This document shows, piece after piece, positions 19,240 through 28,071 of a stretch of 64,000 nt of DNA. The DNA comes from Ignavibacteria bacterium. GTDB taxonomy: Bacteria > Bacteroidota > Ignavibacteria > OLB7. The stretch lies in contig JACKAE010000003.1 in assembly GCA_020635205.1 (NCBI GenBank), positions 1 to 64,000 on the forward strand, read 5' to 3'. A model generated the notes under the pieces. The model was given only the letters and a program-made list of their open reading frames with translations. It was not told where the DNA came from and ran no database searches. The position numbers and the translations under genes are program-made. Position 1 is the first letter of the stretch. Each line of letters opens with the position of its first letter.

Positions 19240-19506
19240 TATATTTTCTTTATTTGACTTTGATAGGTTGATAAATTTTTCTTGCACGCTTATCGTGATA
19301 GTGGTAACATTCAATCAACTCAGGTGTTCTATGGGTGCAAAATACTACACCCCCTGATTTCCGGAACGTCTGTTTCCCTTCAGTTTCCGGTATTTATCCT
19401 GAAGAAGCCGCGATTTTTCTCGGTTTTGTTTTATGTCTGTAACGTAGATTATATACAGTTTTAAAATTCTGTTCTTCTCCTTATTCACAAACATTGGAGT
19501 TCTTCA
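19240..19506. other. AT-rich upstream region of the Kelch-Omp28 gene, no gene seen
   Basis: This stretch holds no convincing open frame, repeat or structured RNA. The sequence is AT-rich and must contain the promoter of the downstream T9SS cargo gene. A TTTTGTTTTATG ... TAGATTATATACAG arrangement near 19420-19460 could be a promoter but is not decisive. Confidence 0.4.
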
Positions 19507-22227
19507 ATGAACGTATTCCACAAAGTACTTTCTCGTACTGTTGGCACACTGGCAGCCTTCCTGTTTCTGTGTGTTGGCATTGCACAAGCACAGTGGGTTG
19601 ATGCTCCCTCTGTTCCTACTACTGGTAATTTATGGGCCTTTGGCACAGCATATTACGACGGTAAGATATACACCTTTGGAGGTGTTACGAACAACAGCCA
19701 AACCCTGAGTAACGGCACCTATGTCTTCGACATTGCAGGCAACTCGTGGCAGGCTGGACCAAACATGTTTCAAGGCAAATATCAACATACGGTAGCAGTA
19801 CTGAATGATAGGATTTACGAAATCGGCGGTCTCATTGGCTCAGGACAACAAGTTGCCGACTATACAAACACCGTTAATTCGTACGACCCTGTAGGTAAGA
19901 GCTTCCGCCAAGAGGCAGCACTTCCTCGCTCTTCATACAATGCGGCCGCAGTTTCTGTTGATGGCAAGATTTTTGTTCTTGGTGGACAGTTCCTTCAAGG
20001 CACAACACTGTACTATACAGGAAACGCTCTTGTCTACTCAAGTGGGACGTGGACAGAGGTCACAAACGGAGCACCATTTGTAGGTAGGAATATGGCGGCG
20101 ACTGTAATGGGCAACACCATTTACTTGTGCGGTGGCATCGAGGTTAGCAACAATCAGCTTGTCTATGCCACCCGTGCCTTCAAAGGAACTGTTAGTGGAA
20201 ATAATATCACCTGGTCACCAATCGCAACGCCACCAAGCGTTACTGTCGGAGCCAGTTTGAGCGAGATTAATGGAAAACTGCTCCTTGCTGGTGGTACTTC
20301 AAACGTCGATAATTATCGTAATGCATATCTCTACGATCCAGTAGCAGATACTTGGGAACCATACTACCTCCTTCCATCCGAACGGTCATCGGCCCGAATG
20401 GTTGGAGATGGAACAGCGCCATACATGATTGGTGGTACGGGAACAACTTCCGTTCTCAAGGCAACCTTAGGTGCTCCAACGGCAATTGCTGTCTATAACC
20501 AGAGCGACATGTTTATCTCAATGAAGCCAGGGACGCAGGCCACTCAAGGAGCTTCAGTCTCGAATAATGGTGTTGTTCCACTTACAGTGAATGCAACAAT
20601 TCCAGTTGACGCTCAAGGTTGGCTTGCTGGTGCAACCCAAAGTATTGCCCCAGGCACAACATCAGCATTCAATTTTACGGTGAACGCATCATCGCTTGCT
20701 GAAGGCAACTATAGCACAACTGTCTCGCTCGCAACAAATGATGCAAACAATCCAAAGCACGACGTAAATATCTATCTCTACGTTGGCGATCCAGGTGTTG
20801 ACCAGCCAACAAAGGTTGTCTTTGAAGAAGGAAGTGGAGACTGGTGCCAATACTGCCCAGATGGGCACAGAGTGTTGAAAGAGGTCGAGGCTCAGTATGG
20901 AGATAAGGTTATGATCCTCAGCTACCATGGTGGAGGAGATAACCAAGACCCTCTGATGATCTCTGAAGGAACACAGATTGTTGGTGCTCTTGGATTGCCA
21001 GGCTGGCCGAGCGGTGCTATTAACCGCCTGATGTTCCCTGGTGAAACGGCTCCAATGGTTAATCGCGGATCGTGGGCAACATATGTAGGACAAGTGTTGA
21101 CCAACCAACCAACTGCTTTGGCAAACCTTGAAGTAGCTGACTACAACTTCGATCCAACAACACGTCGTGTAACGGCTACAGTTTCGGTAACTCCTTCGGT
21201 CTGGACCGCACCGCAGAACCTTCGTCTAAATGCCGTGATTACCCAAGAAGGTATTTTCACGACACAGACTGAAAATACTGGCACATCGGTCATTGAGCAC
21301 TCATCATACGAACAACCACACTCAGTACGCCAAGTTTGGCCAAGTGCTGTTGGTAGTCCGTTTATCTCCGATCCTGGCCAACTGTTTGCTGGGTATCTGC
21401 CTCCTGGCGTAACACTTACACAAGAGGTCTCCTTCATCGTTCCTGAAGCATCTGGTGTTGGAAGCCGGCCAATTGTGCCAGCCGACGCCCACATTGCATT
21501 CTTTGCTCATATCAGCAATGGTTCAGCACTTGGTCCAATTCTCCAAGGCTATCAGCGTGAGCTTGAAGGGCAAGCTGTCACTGGACCGAGCATCTCCGTT
21601 GATTGGGGAACTGCTTCACAGGAAATTGTAGCTGGTGAAACTGCTACATATAACTTCATGGTCACAAACAATCGGAGCGAGCCAGCTCAGGTTACCATCA
21701 ACCTCGCGAACATAAAATTGCCAGCCGGATGGACAAGTGAGATTTGTACATCAACAACTGATTGTGATCAGGTGACGAACCTCATCTACACAATTCCTGC
21801 TGATGGGTCAAACACGTTCTATCTGAAAATCAACAGTACAAATAGCGAGATTGGTGAGACCGGCACACTTCGCCTTATTATTCAAGGTCCTGGCGACTTT
21901 ATTGCCGAACAGAACTATCAGGCCAGCACAAAGACAAGCAGTGTTGCAGTACCAGGTGAGATTGGCGGTCTAAGCATGACCAGCATCACACCAAATCCTG
22001 CATCGAGTGTAGCACGAATCGACGTATCGATTCCAGTTGGTGGTGAGACCTCACTTGAGATTTACACCGTCGGTGGTGAGAAGGTCGCTACCCTCTTCGA
22101 GGGACGTCTTGAGGCTGGAATGCGTCAGATCGACGCAGATGTATCTGCTCTTGAGAGTGGCAAGTACATTCTTGTTCTCAAGTCGGGTGACAAGAAGGTT
22201 AGCCGTACAATGACAATTGTTCGCTAA
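19507..22227 (+). CDS. Secreted Kelch-repeat / Omp28-like thioredoxin-fold fusion with T9SS sorting domain
   Basis: 906 residues. Signal peptide (LAAFLFLCVGIAQAQ). Residues 30-330 hold about six Kelch repeats (GKIYTFGG, DRIYEIGG, GKIFVLGG, NTIYLCGG, GKLLLAGG), predicting a beta-propeller. Residues 340-430 are an Ig/BACON-like segment. Residues 435-560 resemble the Omp28 family with a thioredoxin-like CxxC (Cys447-Cys450 in DWCQYCPDG). A further Ig-like domain has the motif WTSEICTSTTDC near 742. The last about 80 residues (ITPNPASSVARIDVSIP to the end, KVSRTMTIVR) are a T9SS type A sorting domain. It is probably exported to the cell surface and anchored or released by T9SS. Kelch and Omp28 in one chain is uncommon as far as I know. 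Function unknown; redox activity is possible. Confidence 0.88.
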   Translation: MNVFHKVLSRTVGTLAAFLFLCVGIAQAQWVDAPSVPTTGNLWAFGTAYYDGKIYTFGGVTNNSQTLSNGTYVFDIAGNSWQAGPNMFQGKYQHTVAVLNDRIYEIGGLIGSGQQVADYTNTVNSYDPVGKSFRQEAALPRSSYNAAAVSVDGKIFVLGGQFLQGTTLYYTGNALVYSSGTWTEVTNGAPFVGRNMAATVMGNTIYLCGGIEVSNNQLVYATRAFKGTVSGNNITWSPIATPPSVTVGASLSEINGKLLLAGGTSNVDNYRNAYLYDPVADTWEPYYLLPSERSSARMVGDGTAPYMIGGTGTTSVLKATLGAPTAIAVYNQSDMFISMKPGTQATQGASVSNNGVVPLTVNATIPVDAQGWLAGATQSIAPGTTSAFNFTVNASSLAEGNYSTTVSLATNDANNPKHDVNIYLYVGDPGVDQPTKVVFEEGSGDWCQYCPDGHRVLKEVEAQYGDKVMILSYHGGGDNQDPLMISEGTQIVGALGLPGWPSGAINRLMFPGETAPMVNRGSWATYVGQVLTNQPTALANLEVADYNFDPTTRRVTATVSVTPSVWTAPQNLRLNAVITQEGIFTTQTENTGTSVIEHSSYEQPHSVRQVWPSAVGSPFISDPGQLFAGYLPPGVTLTQEVSFIVPEASGVGSRPIVPADAHIAFFAHISNGSALGPILQGYQRELEGQAVTGPSISVDWGTASQEIVAGETATYNFMVTNNRSEPAQVTINLANIKLPAGWTSEICTSTTDCDQVTNLIYTIPADGSNTFYLKINSTNSEIGETGTLRLIIQGPGDFIAEQNYQASTKTSSVAVPGEIGGLSMTSITPNPASSVARIDVSIPVGGETSLEIYTVGGEKVATLFEGRLEAGMRQIDADVSALESGKYILVLKSGDKKVSRTMTIVR

Positions 22228-22268
22228 CTGTTGAGATTAGACGAGTTTACAGACTCGCACTTTCTAAC

Positions 22269-22305
22269 GAATAATGGCGCATCCATAATGGATGCGCCAT
22301 TATTC
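22269..22305 (+). terminator. Terminator after the Kelch-Omp28 gene
   Basis: A perfect 16-bp stem (22269-22284 with 22290-22305) and a 5-base loop ATAAT, followed by AATTTTTATTTCTTT. A strong intrinsic terminator by appearance. Confidence 0.88.
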
Positions 22306-22410
22306 AATTTTTATTTCTTTAGAAGCCTGAAAACATATCAATCTATTGATCGTTATACACCCCCATTCAAGCTATAGGTCACACACGTTCATCTAACGCT
22401 GGATTTTATC

Positions 22411-23115
22411 ATGAACCGCTTTGTATTCTACCTTTCTGCTATTCTATTTCTGACTGGAATATCTGTTGCTACGGCTCAGGTGACAGTGAATCTGAAGGGA
22501 GAGCCAATTCGAACTGCAGGTCTATCTGACTATCAAGAGTTTGAAATCACCATAAAGAACGAAGGCTTTGCACCAGTCACGTTTTATGTGGAAAGAACCA
22601 CCAATGACCTCCCTGACAAAAATTGGGCTTCGACAATCTGCATGGGAGACTTGTGCTACGATGCAAGCGTAAGTAAGCCAAATCCAGATGTTCTCAACCC
22701 AAACGAGGAATACCACGTAAACTTTACAGTCTACACTGGTGAAGTCAGTAATGCGACCGGAACATTTGTTTTGAAATTTGTTATTGAAGGCTTTGGTGGA
22801 GGAGAATTCGGCCAGGTTGAAATGAACGTTACAACCTCGGACCTCAGCAGTATTCCTGTCATCTCCGAGCCAACTCTCCTCCCCTACCCAAATCCGGCAA
22901 TCACAGACGTGACACTCCCATTGACTGCGGTCAAGAGCGCAGAAAGCGTGGAAGTATATGATATTACGGGATCGCGAGTTCGCTTATTCGACGGATCAGA
23001 AGTGACTGGCGAAACGCTTCGTGTCTCAACGACAGACTTTATGCCCGGCATATACTACTACAAAATTGTTGGATCCGAGGAGACTCGCAGTGGGACCTTC
23101 CAGGTAATACGGTAA
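22411..23115 (+). CDS. Small secreted protein with Ig-like domain and T9SS sorting domain
   Basis: 234 residues. Signal peptide (FYLSAILFLTGISVATAQ), one Ig-like domain containing WASTICMGDLCYD (Cys77 and Cys82), and a C-terminal T9SS type A sorting domain starting at LLPYPNPAITDVTLPL and ending SGTFQVIR. Its two domains correspond to the last two domains of the preceding 906-residue protein, so the two are likely paralogous in this part. The cysteine pair probably forms a disulfide. It is a separate unit with its own terminator. Function unknown; surface-exposed cargo by inference. Confidence 0.85.
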   Translation: MNRFVFYLSAILFLTGISVATAQVTVNLKGEPIRTAGLSDYQEFEITIKNEGFAPVTFYVERTTNDLPDKNWASTICMGDLCYDASVSKPNPDVLNPNEEYHVNFTVYTGEVSNATGTFVLKFVIEGFGGGEFGQVEMNVTTSDLSSIPVISEPTLLPYPNPAITDVTLPLTAVKSAESVEVYDITGSRVRLFDGSEVTGETLRVSTTDFMPGIYYYKIVGSEETRSGTFQVIR

Positions 23116-23145
23116 GGATATCACAATAAGTTCACGTGAACTTCT

Positions 23146-23188
23146 AAACCGGGACGATTGTTCTTACAGTCGTCCCGGTTTGTTTTTT
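23146..23188 (+). terminator. Terminator after the small T9SS cargo gene
   Basis: A 12-bp perfect stem (AAACCGGGACGA at 23146-23157 with TCGTCCCGGTTT at 23170-23181) followed by GTTTTTTC. Confidence 0.92.
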
Positions 23189-23278
23189 CAGATAGTTCCT
23201 CTACCTTTAACGGCTTAGAGAGGAGATATTCCTTTAATCACATACTAAATACTAAACAGACAAGCAGGAGAATATCGT

Positions 23279-23905
23279 ATGGCTTACGAATGGAAGTTCA
23301 ATTCCCGCCCTTACAGTGATGATGACGCAGGCTCACTGTTGGCTCCGGTGATTGACGCGGAAACTGCCGATTGGCACTACAACAAGCACCATAAAGGCTA
23401 TGTTGATGCGATGAACAAGATTGAGTCGGAGCTTGAGAGTGCCGACCGTTCAGCCGCCAACGGCAACTACTCCCACATTGGTGAACTGAAGCGTCGCTTT
23501 ACGTGGAATCATGCCGGTGCGTTGTTGCACGACATCTACTGGGATGTAATGGGTGGTGATGGAGACCCATCGAAAGGACCGGAAGTATTGGCCGCTATCG
23601 AGGCAAACTTTGGATCGTTCGACGCTTGGAAGGCCGACTTTAAGGCAGCCTGTGTCTCGGCAAAACTCTCCGGGTGGGGAGTGTTAGTTCTCGACCAACT
23701 CTACTCAGGACGCCTCATCAATCAACTCGTGGACGAACATCACTATGGTGCAATGTGGGGTGGCATTCCACTGATCCCATGCGATGTCTTCGAGCACGCA
23801 TACTACCACAAAGATGGTCCCGGACGTGCTACCTATATCGATAACTTTATCGAAAATCTACACTGGGGACGAATCAACGCACGCTATACGAAGTACGCTG
23901 CGTAA
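23279..23905 (+). CDS. Fe/Mn-family superoxide dismutase
   Basis: 208 residues without signal peptide, so cytoplasmic. It dismutates superoxide to H2O2 and O2. Metal ligands can be placed: His in HYNKHHKGYVDAMN near 35, His in HAGALLHDIYW, then Asp and His in CDVFEHAYYHKD near 165. The sequence departs from the E. coli types: the segment before the second ligand reads ALLHDIYW rather than a NH motif, DVW is DVF, and a Cys precedes the ligand Asp. It looks closer to archaeal-like members, so Fe or Mn use cannot be assigned. AGGAG stands 8 bases before the ATG. Confidence 0.92.
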   Translation: MAYEWKFNSRPYSDDDAGSLLAPVIDAETADWHYNKHHKGYVDAMNKIESELESADRSAANGNYSHIGELKRRFTWNHAGALLHDIYWDVMGGDGDPSKGPEVLAAIEANFGSFDAWKADFKAACVSAKLSGWGVLVLDQLYSGRLINQLVDEHHYGAMWGGIPLIPCDVFEHAYYHKDGPGRATYIDNFIENLHWGRINARYTKYAA

Positions 23906-23914
23906 TATCTTCAA

Positions 23915-23953
23915 TGCGTGGGGGATGCTCTTCAACAGAGTATCACCCACGCA
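23915..23953 (+). terminator. Hairpin between sod and the Lon-domain gene
   Basis: A 16-position stem with two irregularities (TGCGTGGGGGATGCTC against GAGTATCACCCACGCA) just after the sod stop. There is no real U-tract (ATTTCTC), so it may be a weak terminator or an mRNA-stabilising structure. Confidence 0.55.
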
Positions 23954-24010
23954 ATTTCTCACGAACCATCGCTACGTCCCTTTCGGTTGCATTTGCTGCA
24001 TCAGGCTACT

Positions 24011-24634
24011 ATGAATGTCTTAGGACTCTTTCCACTGCACATCGTCCTCTTTCCTGAGGCATCATATCCTCTTCACATTTTCGAAGAACGATATAAGGTG
24101 CTTATCGGCGAGTCGATGCGTAGCAATAAGGAGTTCGGAATAAATCTGGTTGAGGCGGGAAAAATGTTTGAAGTCGGTTGTCGCGTAAAAGTGACCCGCA
24201 TTCTCAAAGATTATCCCAACGGTGAGAAGGATATTATCGTAACTGGAACGACACGCTATCAAGTAGTGAAAGTGCGCCCGAGCGAAGCACCCTATATCAC
24301 TGCGGATACAATCCCCTACGATGATGAGTCTACAGAGGCTGAAAGTGGTATTGTCGAAGAGGCGATTCAGCTATACAACGAACTGATTGAACGGGCTTAT
24401 GGCGAAGCAGAAGAGCAATTAAAGGCTGCAGATTGGCTTCAAGGACATCCCTCGTTTCGGATAGCACAGAAATCTGGCTTAGACCTAGTAAAGCGCCAAC
24501 GACTGCTCGAAATGCGCTCGGAAAACGAACGACTCTCCCTCCTCATCAATCACTTACAATCAAATCTTCCAAAGATTCGTCGCGCTGACCAAATTCGACT
24601 TCTCAGCCGGAATGATGGCTACCTGAAAGAGTAG
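24011..24634 (+). CDS. LON peptidase substrate-binding-domain protein
   Basis: 207 residues comprising only the N-terminal (LAN/PUA-like) domain of Lon protease, without ATPase or peptidase parts. Family marks are LGLFPLHIVLFPEASYPLHI at the start, IFEERYKVLIGE, and GCRVKVTRI near 60. Such stand-alone proteins are common in bacteria; their role is unproven (substrate or ligand recognition is assumed). The ATG at 24011 gives the usual N-terminus; the open frame upstream reads through the hairpin after sod and is not coding-like. The C-terminal half is helical and may form a coiled coil (RQRLLEMRSENERLSLLINH). Confidence 0.87.
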   Translation: MNVLGLFPLHIVLFPEASYPLHIFEERYKVLIGESMRSNKEFGINLVEAGKMFEVGCRVKVTRILKDYPNGEKDIIVTGTTRYQVVKVRPSEAPYITADTIPYDDESTEAESGIVEEAIQLYNELIERAYGEAEEQLKAADWLQGHPSFRIAQKSGLDLVKRQRLLEMRSENERLSLLINHLQSNLPKIRRADQIRLLSRNDGYLKE

Positions 24635-24670
24635 CACCAGATTAAATTATGGGGCATATCCAACACCCAA

Positions 24671-25513
24671 TCAATTCTGATGCAGGCGTTTTGTTGCCTT
24701 AACCAGTTCTCTGAAGAGTGGTAGCATTTCAGGGAACTCGCGTGCAAGCACTGAAGCATGTTCGTCTATCGTCAACTCATCCCCTCGCGCCACAGGCCCG
24801 GTCAGCCCAGAACTGAGTCCTCTCGCCGCCACTGTCTCCACACTCTCCAACATATATTCCCGAGCAAGCTCCGTAGAGATCTCTTCCGAAATCCCAACAG
24901 CGTGATAGATCTGTTTGGCAAAGTGAAAGAGAGTCATGGGATAGTTTGCCGTGAATGTTGCGGCAAGATGATAGAGTGATCGACTACCATCTGCGATGTC
25001 AATCAGTTGTTTTGAATACCCTTTGAGCAACGAGTTAACTGAAGAGCGCAGCTCAGGCGAAGAGAACGTAGCCCCCCAGATTGTTCGATCTGGGAATGGA
25101 TCGTCTCCTCGTAAAATCAAGTTTGGATGGAGGACTGCCGTGAAGGCTCCTCTCTCCTCAAAAGAACAGAGCGCAGAAAGTGATGTAGCCCCACTCGAGT
25201 GGATTACCAATTTGTTTTTCCAATCGACAATCACCTCCGCAGAAACTCGACTGATCTCCTCAATCAAACTATCGGGCAGAGCAAGCCAGAGAATGTCGAA
25301 CGATGCCGGATCAACTTCCGCCAAGTGACCGTAAAGCCGTATTCCCCGATCCGAGAAAGCCGGAACAATTTTGTGCGGCTCTCTGGTAAGGCAGCCAACA
25401 ACCCACTCAGGAAAGGAATGAAGTATCGTTCGTCCCAGTCTCCCGGAACCAACAACGAGAATGTTTTTCCGGTTCAAGGAAAAAGCAAAAGGCGTTGTGT
25501 CGGCAGTGGTCAT
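24671..25513 (-). CDS. Rossmann-fold / DUF2520 protein
   Basis: 280 residues. An N-terminal dinucleotide-binding motif NILVVGSGRLGRTILHSF near residue 18 is followed by the LALPDSLIEEI and VIHSSGATSLSAL segments of this family. A C-terminal helical DUF2520 domain begins at SRSLYHLAATFTANYP. The fold resembles F420-dependent NADP reductase and ketopantoate-reductase-like enzymes, but the substrate is unknown. The ATG overlaps the stop of the upstream OmpA/PD40 gene by 4 bases (ATGA), so it is the last gene of that envelope operon and translationally coupled. The association with envelope proteins may be accidental. Confidence 0.88.
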   Translation of the reverse strand: MTTADTTPFAFSLNRKNILVVGSGRLGRTILHSFPEWVVGCLTREPHKIVPAFSDRGIRLYGHLAEVDPASFDILWLALPDSLIEEISRVSAEVIVDWKNKLVIHSSGATSLSALCSFEERGAFTAVLHPNLILRGDDPFPDRTIWGATFSSPELRSSVNSLLKGYSKQLIDIADGSRSLYHLAATFTANYPMTLFHFAKQIYHAVGISEEISTELAREYMLESVETVAARGLSSGLTGPVARGDELTIDEHASVLAREFPEMLPLFRELVKATKRLHQN

Positions 25514-27048
25514 TCCCGCGACACCCTCATTTCCACCCTTCGATTCAGTGCCCTCCCCTGATCGGTTCCATTGTCGGAGACTGGCTGCTCTTCGCCGTAA
25601 CCGTTTGCTTTCAGTCGATTTCGATTTACTCCCTTGGAAATCATGTACTCACGCACAGCCTCGGCACGACGTTGCGACAGTCCCTTGTTGTAAGTATCCG
25701 AACCGATTGAATCTGTGTGTCCAGCAATTTCAACCGAGAGGTCTCGATTGCGCTGCAGGAAGTCAACGGCGCGCTGCAAGTCGGGATAGGACTCTGGGCG
25801 CAATTCAGCTTTGTCGTAGTCGAAGTAGATAAGCAGACGGGTAGAGCCTTCTCTCAACAGAATATTTTTCTCAATCTCCTCACCTTCGTCAAGCTCTTCC
25901 GGCACTGTGTAGGCATCGGAATAGAAGAGATAGCCCGGGGCATCGGCAGTGACCGTGTAGCGACGTCCTTTCGTCAACACAACGGTATACTCTCCACTTT
26001 GGTCATCGCTTCGAAAGTTTGCAATCACTTCCCCGGTCTCCAGGTCACTCACCGTCACCGATGCTTCCACTGGTTTCTTCGTGCGGTCATCCAAAATCTT
26101 ACCGAAGACGACTACCTGGGCACTTGGAGGGAATGGATTGGGAAAAGCAAGATAAATATCAAAGCTCCCCTCACGGTTGGAACTGAAGTAGCCATTTTTA
26201 GAGTTTGGCTCTGGGTAGAAGAAATGCTCGTCGCTACTCGAGTTGATCGGAGTTCCGAGATTAATAATACTCTTCCACGTTCCATCGAACGGATTTCCTT
26301 CATCAGTCGTAAAAAGATCGTATCCCCCTTCCCCCCCATGTCCGTTACTGGAGAAGAAGAGACGGACACCATCCGGTGAGATCACTGGCGACATCTCGTT
26401 TCCAAGGCTATTCACTCCCGAACCGAGATTCTCAGGAGCAGTCCAGCCTGTAGCACTTCTGCGGGAAACGTAGATGTCTGTCCCACCAAAACCATTGGGA
26501 CGATCACTCGTGAAGTAGAGCAACTGACCATCAGCACTGAGCGAAGGTTGTGAATCCCAATACGGAGAGTTGATAATCACACCCAAGTTCTGAATGTTCG
26601 TCCACGTCCCCCCCCTTCTCTCTGCTGAATAAAGATCGGTTCTCCCCTCTCCTCGCAACGTATTACTCTCAGATTCCCACTCGTATGCTGCGAAGATCAT
26701 GTAGTTCCCGTCGGGAGTTATCGTTGCAGACCCCACATGTTTGGCAGAGCCGAGAGCCTCATCTACTGCCACAGGATCACCCCAGTTGTTCCCTTTCTCA
26801 CGCTTTGAAAACCAGATGCGCTGGTCTCCCTTCCTTCCGGTTGAACTTTTCCGTGTAGAGGTGAACATCAAAAGATCCCCCCTGAGAACGTAGTGTGGAG
26901 CAAACTCGTCGGCAGAGGTATTGATTGAGAGGGGCGTTATCGTTACCACTCCCTCAACTGGCTGTGCAACAAGTTTCCACTGCCCAAAAATGGTGAGAAC
27001 CAATGGCAGAACAAAAAGAGTAGCGAAGGTTGTTATTTGGCGTCTCAT
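25510..27048 (-). CDS. PD40 beta-propeller / OmpA-domain periplasmic protein, PorE-like
   Basis: 512 residues. Signal peptide (FATLFVLPLVLTIFG) without lipobox. Residues about 45-300 hold PD40/WD40-like propeller repeats (PDGNYMIFAA, ADGQLLYFTSDRPNGFGGTD, PDGVRLFFSS). Residues 312-390 are a carboxypeptidase-regulatory-like domain (VVFGKILDDRTKKPVEASV). Residues 400-512 are a complete OmpA peptidoglycan-binding domain (IYFDYDKAELRPES, AGHTDSIGSDTYN, LSQRRAEAVREYM). The order propeller-CRD-OmpA matches T9SS component PorE apart from the missing N-terminal TPR and lipobox. GGAG lies shortly before the ATG. It follows the barrel gene after 15 bases. A T9SS role is inference. Confidence 0.87.
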   Translation of the reverse strand: MRRQITTFATLFVLPLVLTIFGQWKLVAQPVEGVVTITPLSINTSADEFAPHYVLRGDLLMFTSTRKSSTGRKGDQRIWFSKREKGNNWGDPVAVDEALGSAKHVGSATITPDGNYMIFAAYEWESESNTLRGEGRTDLYSAERRGGTWTNIQNLGVIINSPYWDSQPSLSADGQLLYFTSDRPNGFGGTDIYVSRRSATGWTAPENLGSGVNSLGNEMSPVISPDGVRLFFSSNGHGGEGGYDLFTTDEGNPFDGTWKSIINLGTPINSSSDEHFFYPEPNSKNGYFSSNREGSFDIYLAFPNPFPPSAQVVVFGKILDDRTKKPVEASVTVSDLETGEVIANFRSDDQSGEYTVVLTKGRRYTVTADAPGYLFYSDAYTVPEELDEGEEIEKNILLREGSTRLLIYFDYDKAELRPESYPDLQRAVDFLQRNRDLSVEIAGHTDSIGSDTYNKGLSQRRAEAVREYMISKGVNRNRLKANGYGEEQPVSDNGTDQGRALNRRVEMRVSRE

Positions 27049-27063
27049 TGTCTCTCTCCCCCC

Positions 27064-27939
27064 TTAATCAGTAGTAATGTGATTGAACCTGATACCGAGA
27101 GTGGCAGTCAGCGTGCCGAATCGAGCACCACCGTTGACTGTGACCGGGATCGTTCGGCTCCCCTCAAACTCAGCATTGCGGAGAATCACCGTTTGATTGG
27201 TTGTAAAAAGATTGCTGAGAGGATGCTCGTACTGCAACTGAAAGACAAGGTCTGTCTCATCACCCAATTCATGAATGTAGCCTGCTCCAACCTTCAGGTT
27301 GTGCCTGAGATTGTCAGCCAGTGGATTCTCGGACACGCTTCCAGTAAGAACTTTCGTTGCATCAACTCCATCGAAGAGATAGCTGCAGATAGACGATGTA
27401 TCCACGATAGCATCGGTTTCTTCGTACGAAACCTTTAGGGGCAAAGATGATGCGAAGCCAAGATATCCGAAGAAATCACTTAGACGATAGTCAACCTGTG
27501 CCTGCATACCGATGTAGTCCCCCACAACACAGTAATCCAAATTCACTGTCTCATTGAACGAACCGAGAGGAGTTGTGCAGAGTGCAGAGAGAGTGTCGCT
27601 GTTCGAAAGTGCTCGCCGGTTGTAGAAGAATCCGATCCGCGTAGCCCAATGCTCACTCGAGACGAACCCAAAGTCGATACCAATATCAAATCCGATTCCA
27701 CTACCTGACTCGATCACGGCGTTAGTGACCTCACCTAAGGCAGTGCCGCTCTGAGGTCTGATTGGATCAGTCGTTAAAAACGAATAGCCGAGACCAATGT
27801 AAGGTTGCAGAAAAAAGTAACTCTCTGGATCGGGAACAGGGTTGAGTACATCCTCTGGATCGGGCGGATCAGCCCACAAGAGTAGAGGGGCAATGAAGGA
27901 GAGCAGAGAGGGTACAGCAAGAGTAAATAATCTCTTCAT
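27064..27939 (-). CDS. Outer-membrane beta-barrel protein
   Basis: 291 residues. Signal peptide (LFTLAVPSLLSFIAPLLLWA), then a proline-rich stretch (DPPDPEDVLNPVPDPES) and alternating amphipathic strands typical of a small porin-like barrel (FFLQPYIGLGYSFL, IGFDIGIDFGFVSSEHWATR, HNLKVGAGYIHELG), ending in a strand, LTATLGIRFNHITTD. GGAG is 5 bases before the ATG. It is the first gene of the operon with the PorE-like protein and DUF2520. In Bacteroidota such barrels next to PorE-like proteins include PorP/PorF-like components, but this one is not assignable from sequence. Confidence 0.8.
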   Translation of the reverse strand: MKRLFTLAVPSLLSFIAPLLLWADPPDPEDVLNPVPDPESYFFLQPYIGLGYSFLTTDPIRPQSGTALGEVTNAVIESGSGIGFDIGIDFGFVSSEHWATRIGFFYNRRALSNSDTLSALCTTPLGSFNETVNLDYCVVGDYIGMQAQVDYRLSDFFGYLGFASSLPLKVSYEETDAIVDTSSICSYLFDGVDATKVLTGSVSENPLADNLRHNLKVGAGYIHELGDETDLVFQLQYEHPLSNLFTTNQTVILRNAEFEGSRTIPVTVNGGARFGTLTATLGIRFNHITTD

Positions 27940-28071
27940 TGTTGCTCCAAATAATATTCATTTCAGAAGTCAATTCGTTCTGCTTGTTGAAACTCTCTAT
28001 CTTTGTTCGTTGGCTTCAACGGCCAGAATTAATCTAAATGTACGACATTTCACGAAGAAGAGAGAATTGCA

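Noticed and set aside
27037..27438. 133-residue plus-strand open frame
   Set aside because: It lies opposite the beta-barrel gene, whose signal peptide and barrel pattern are clear.
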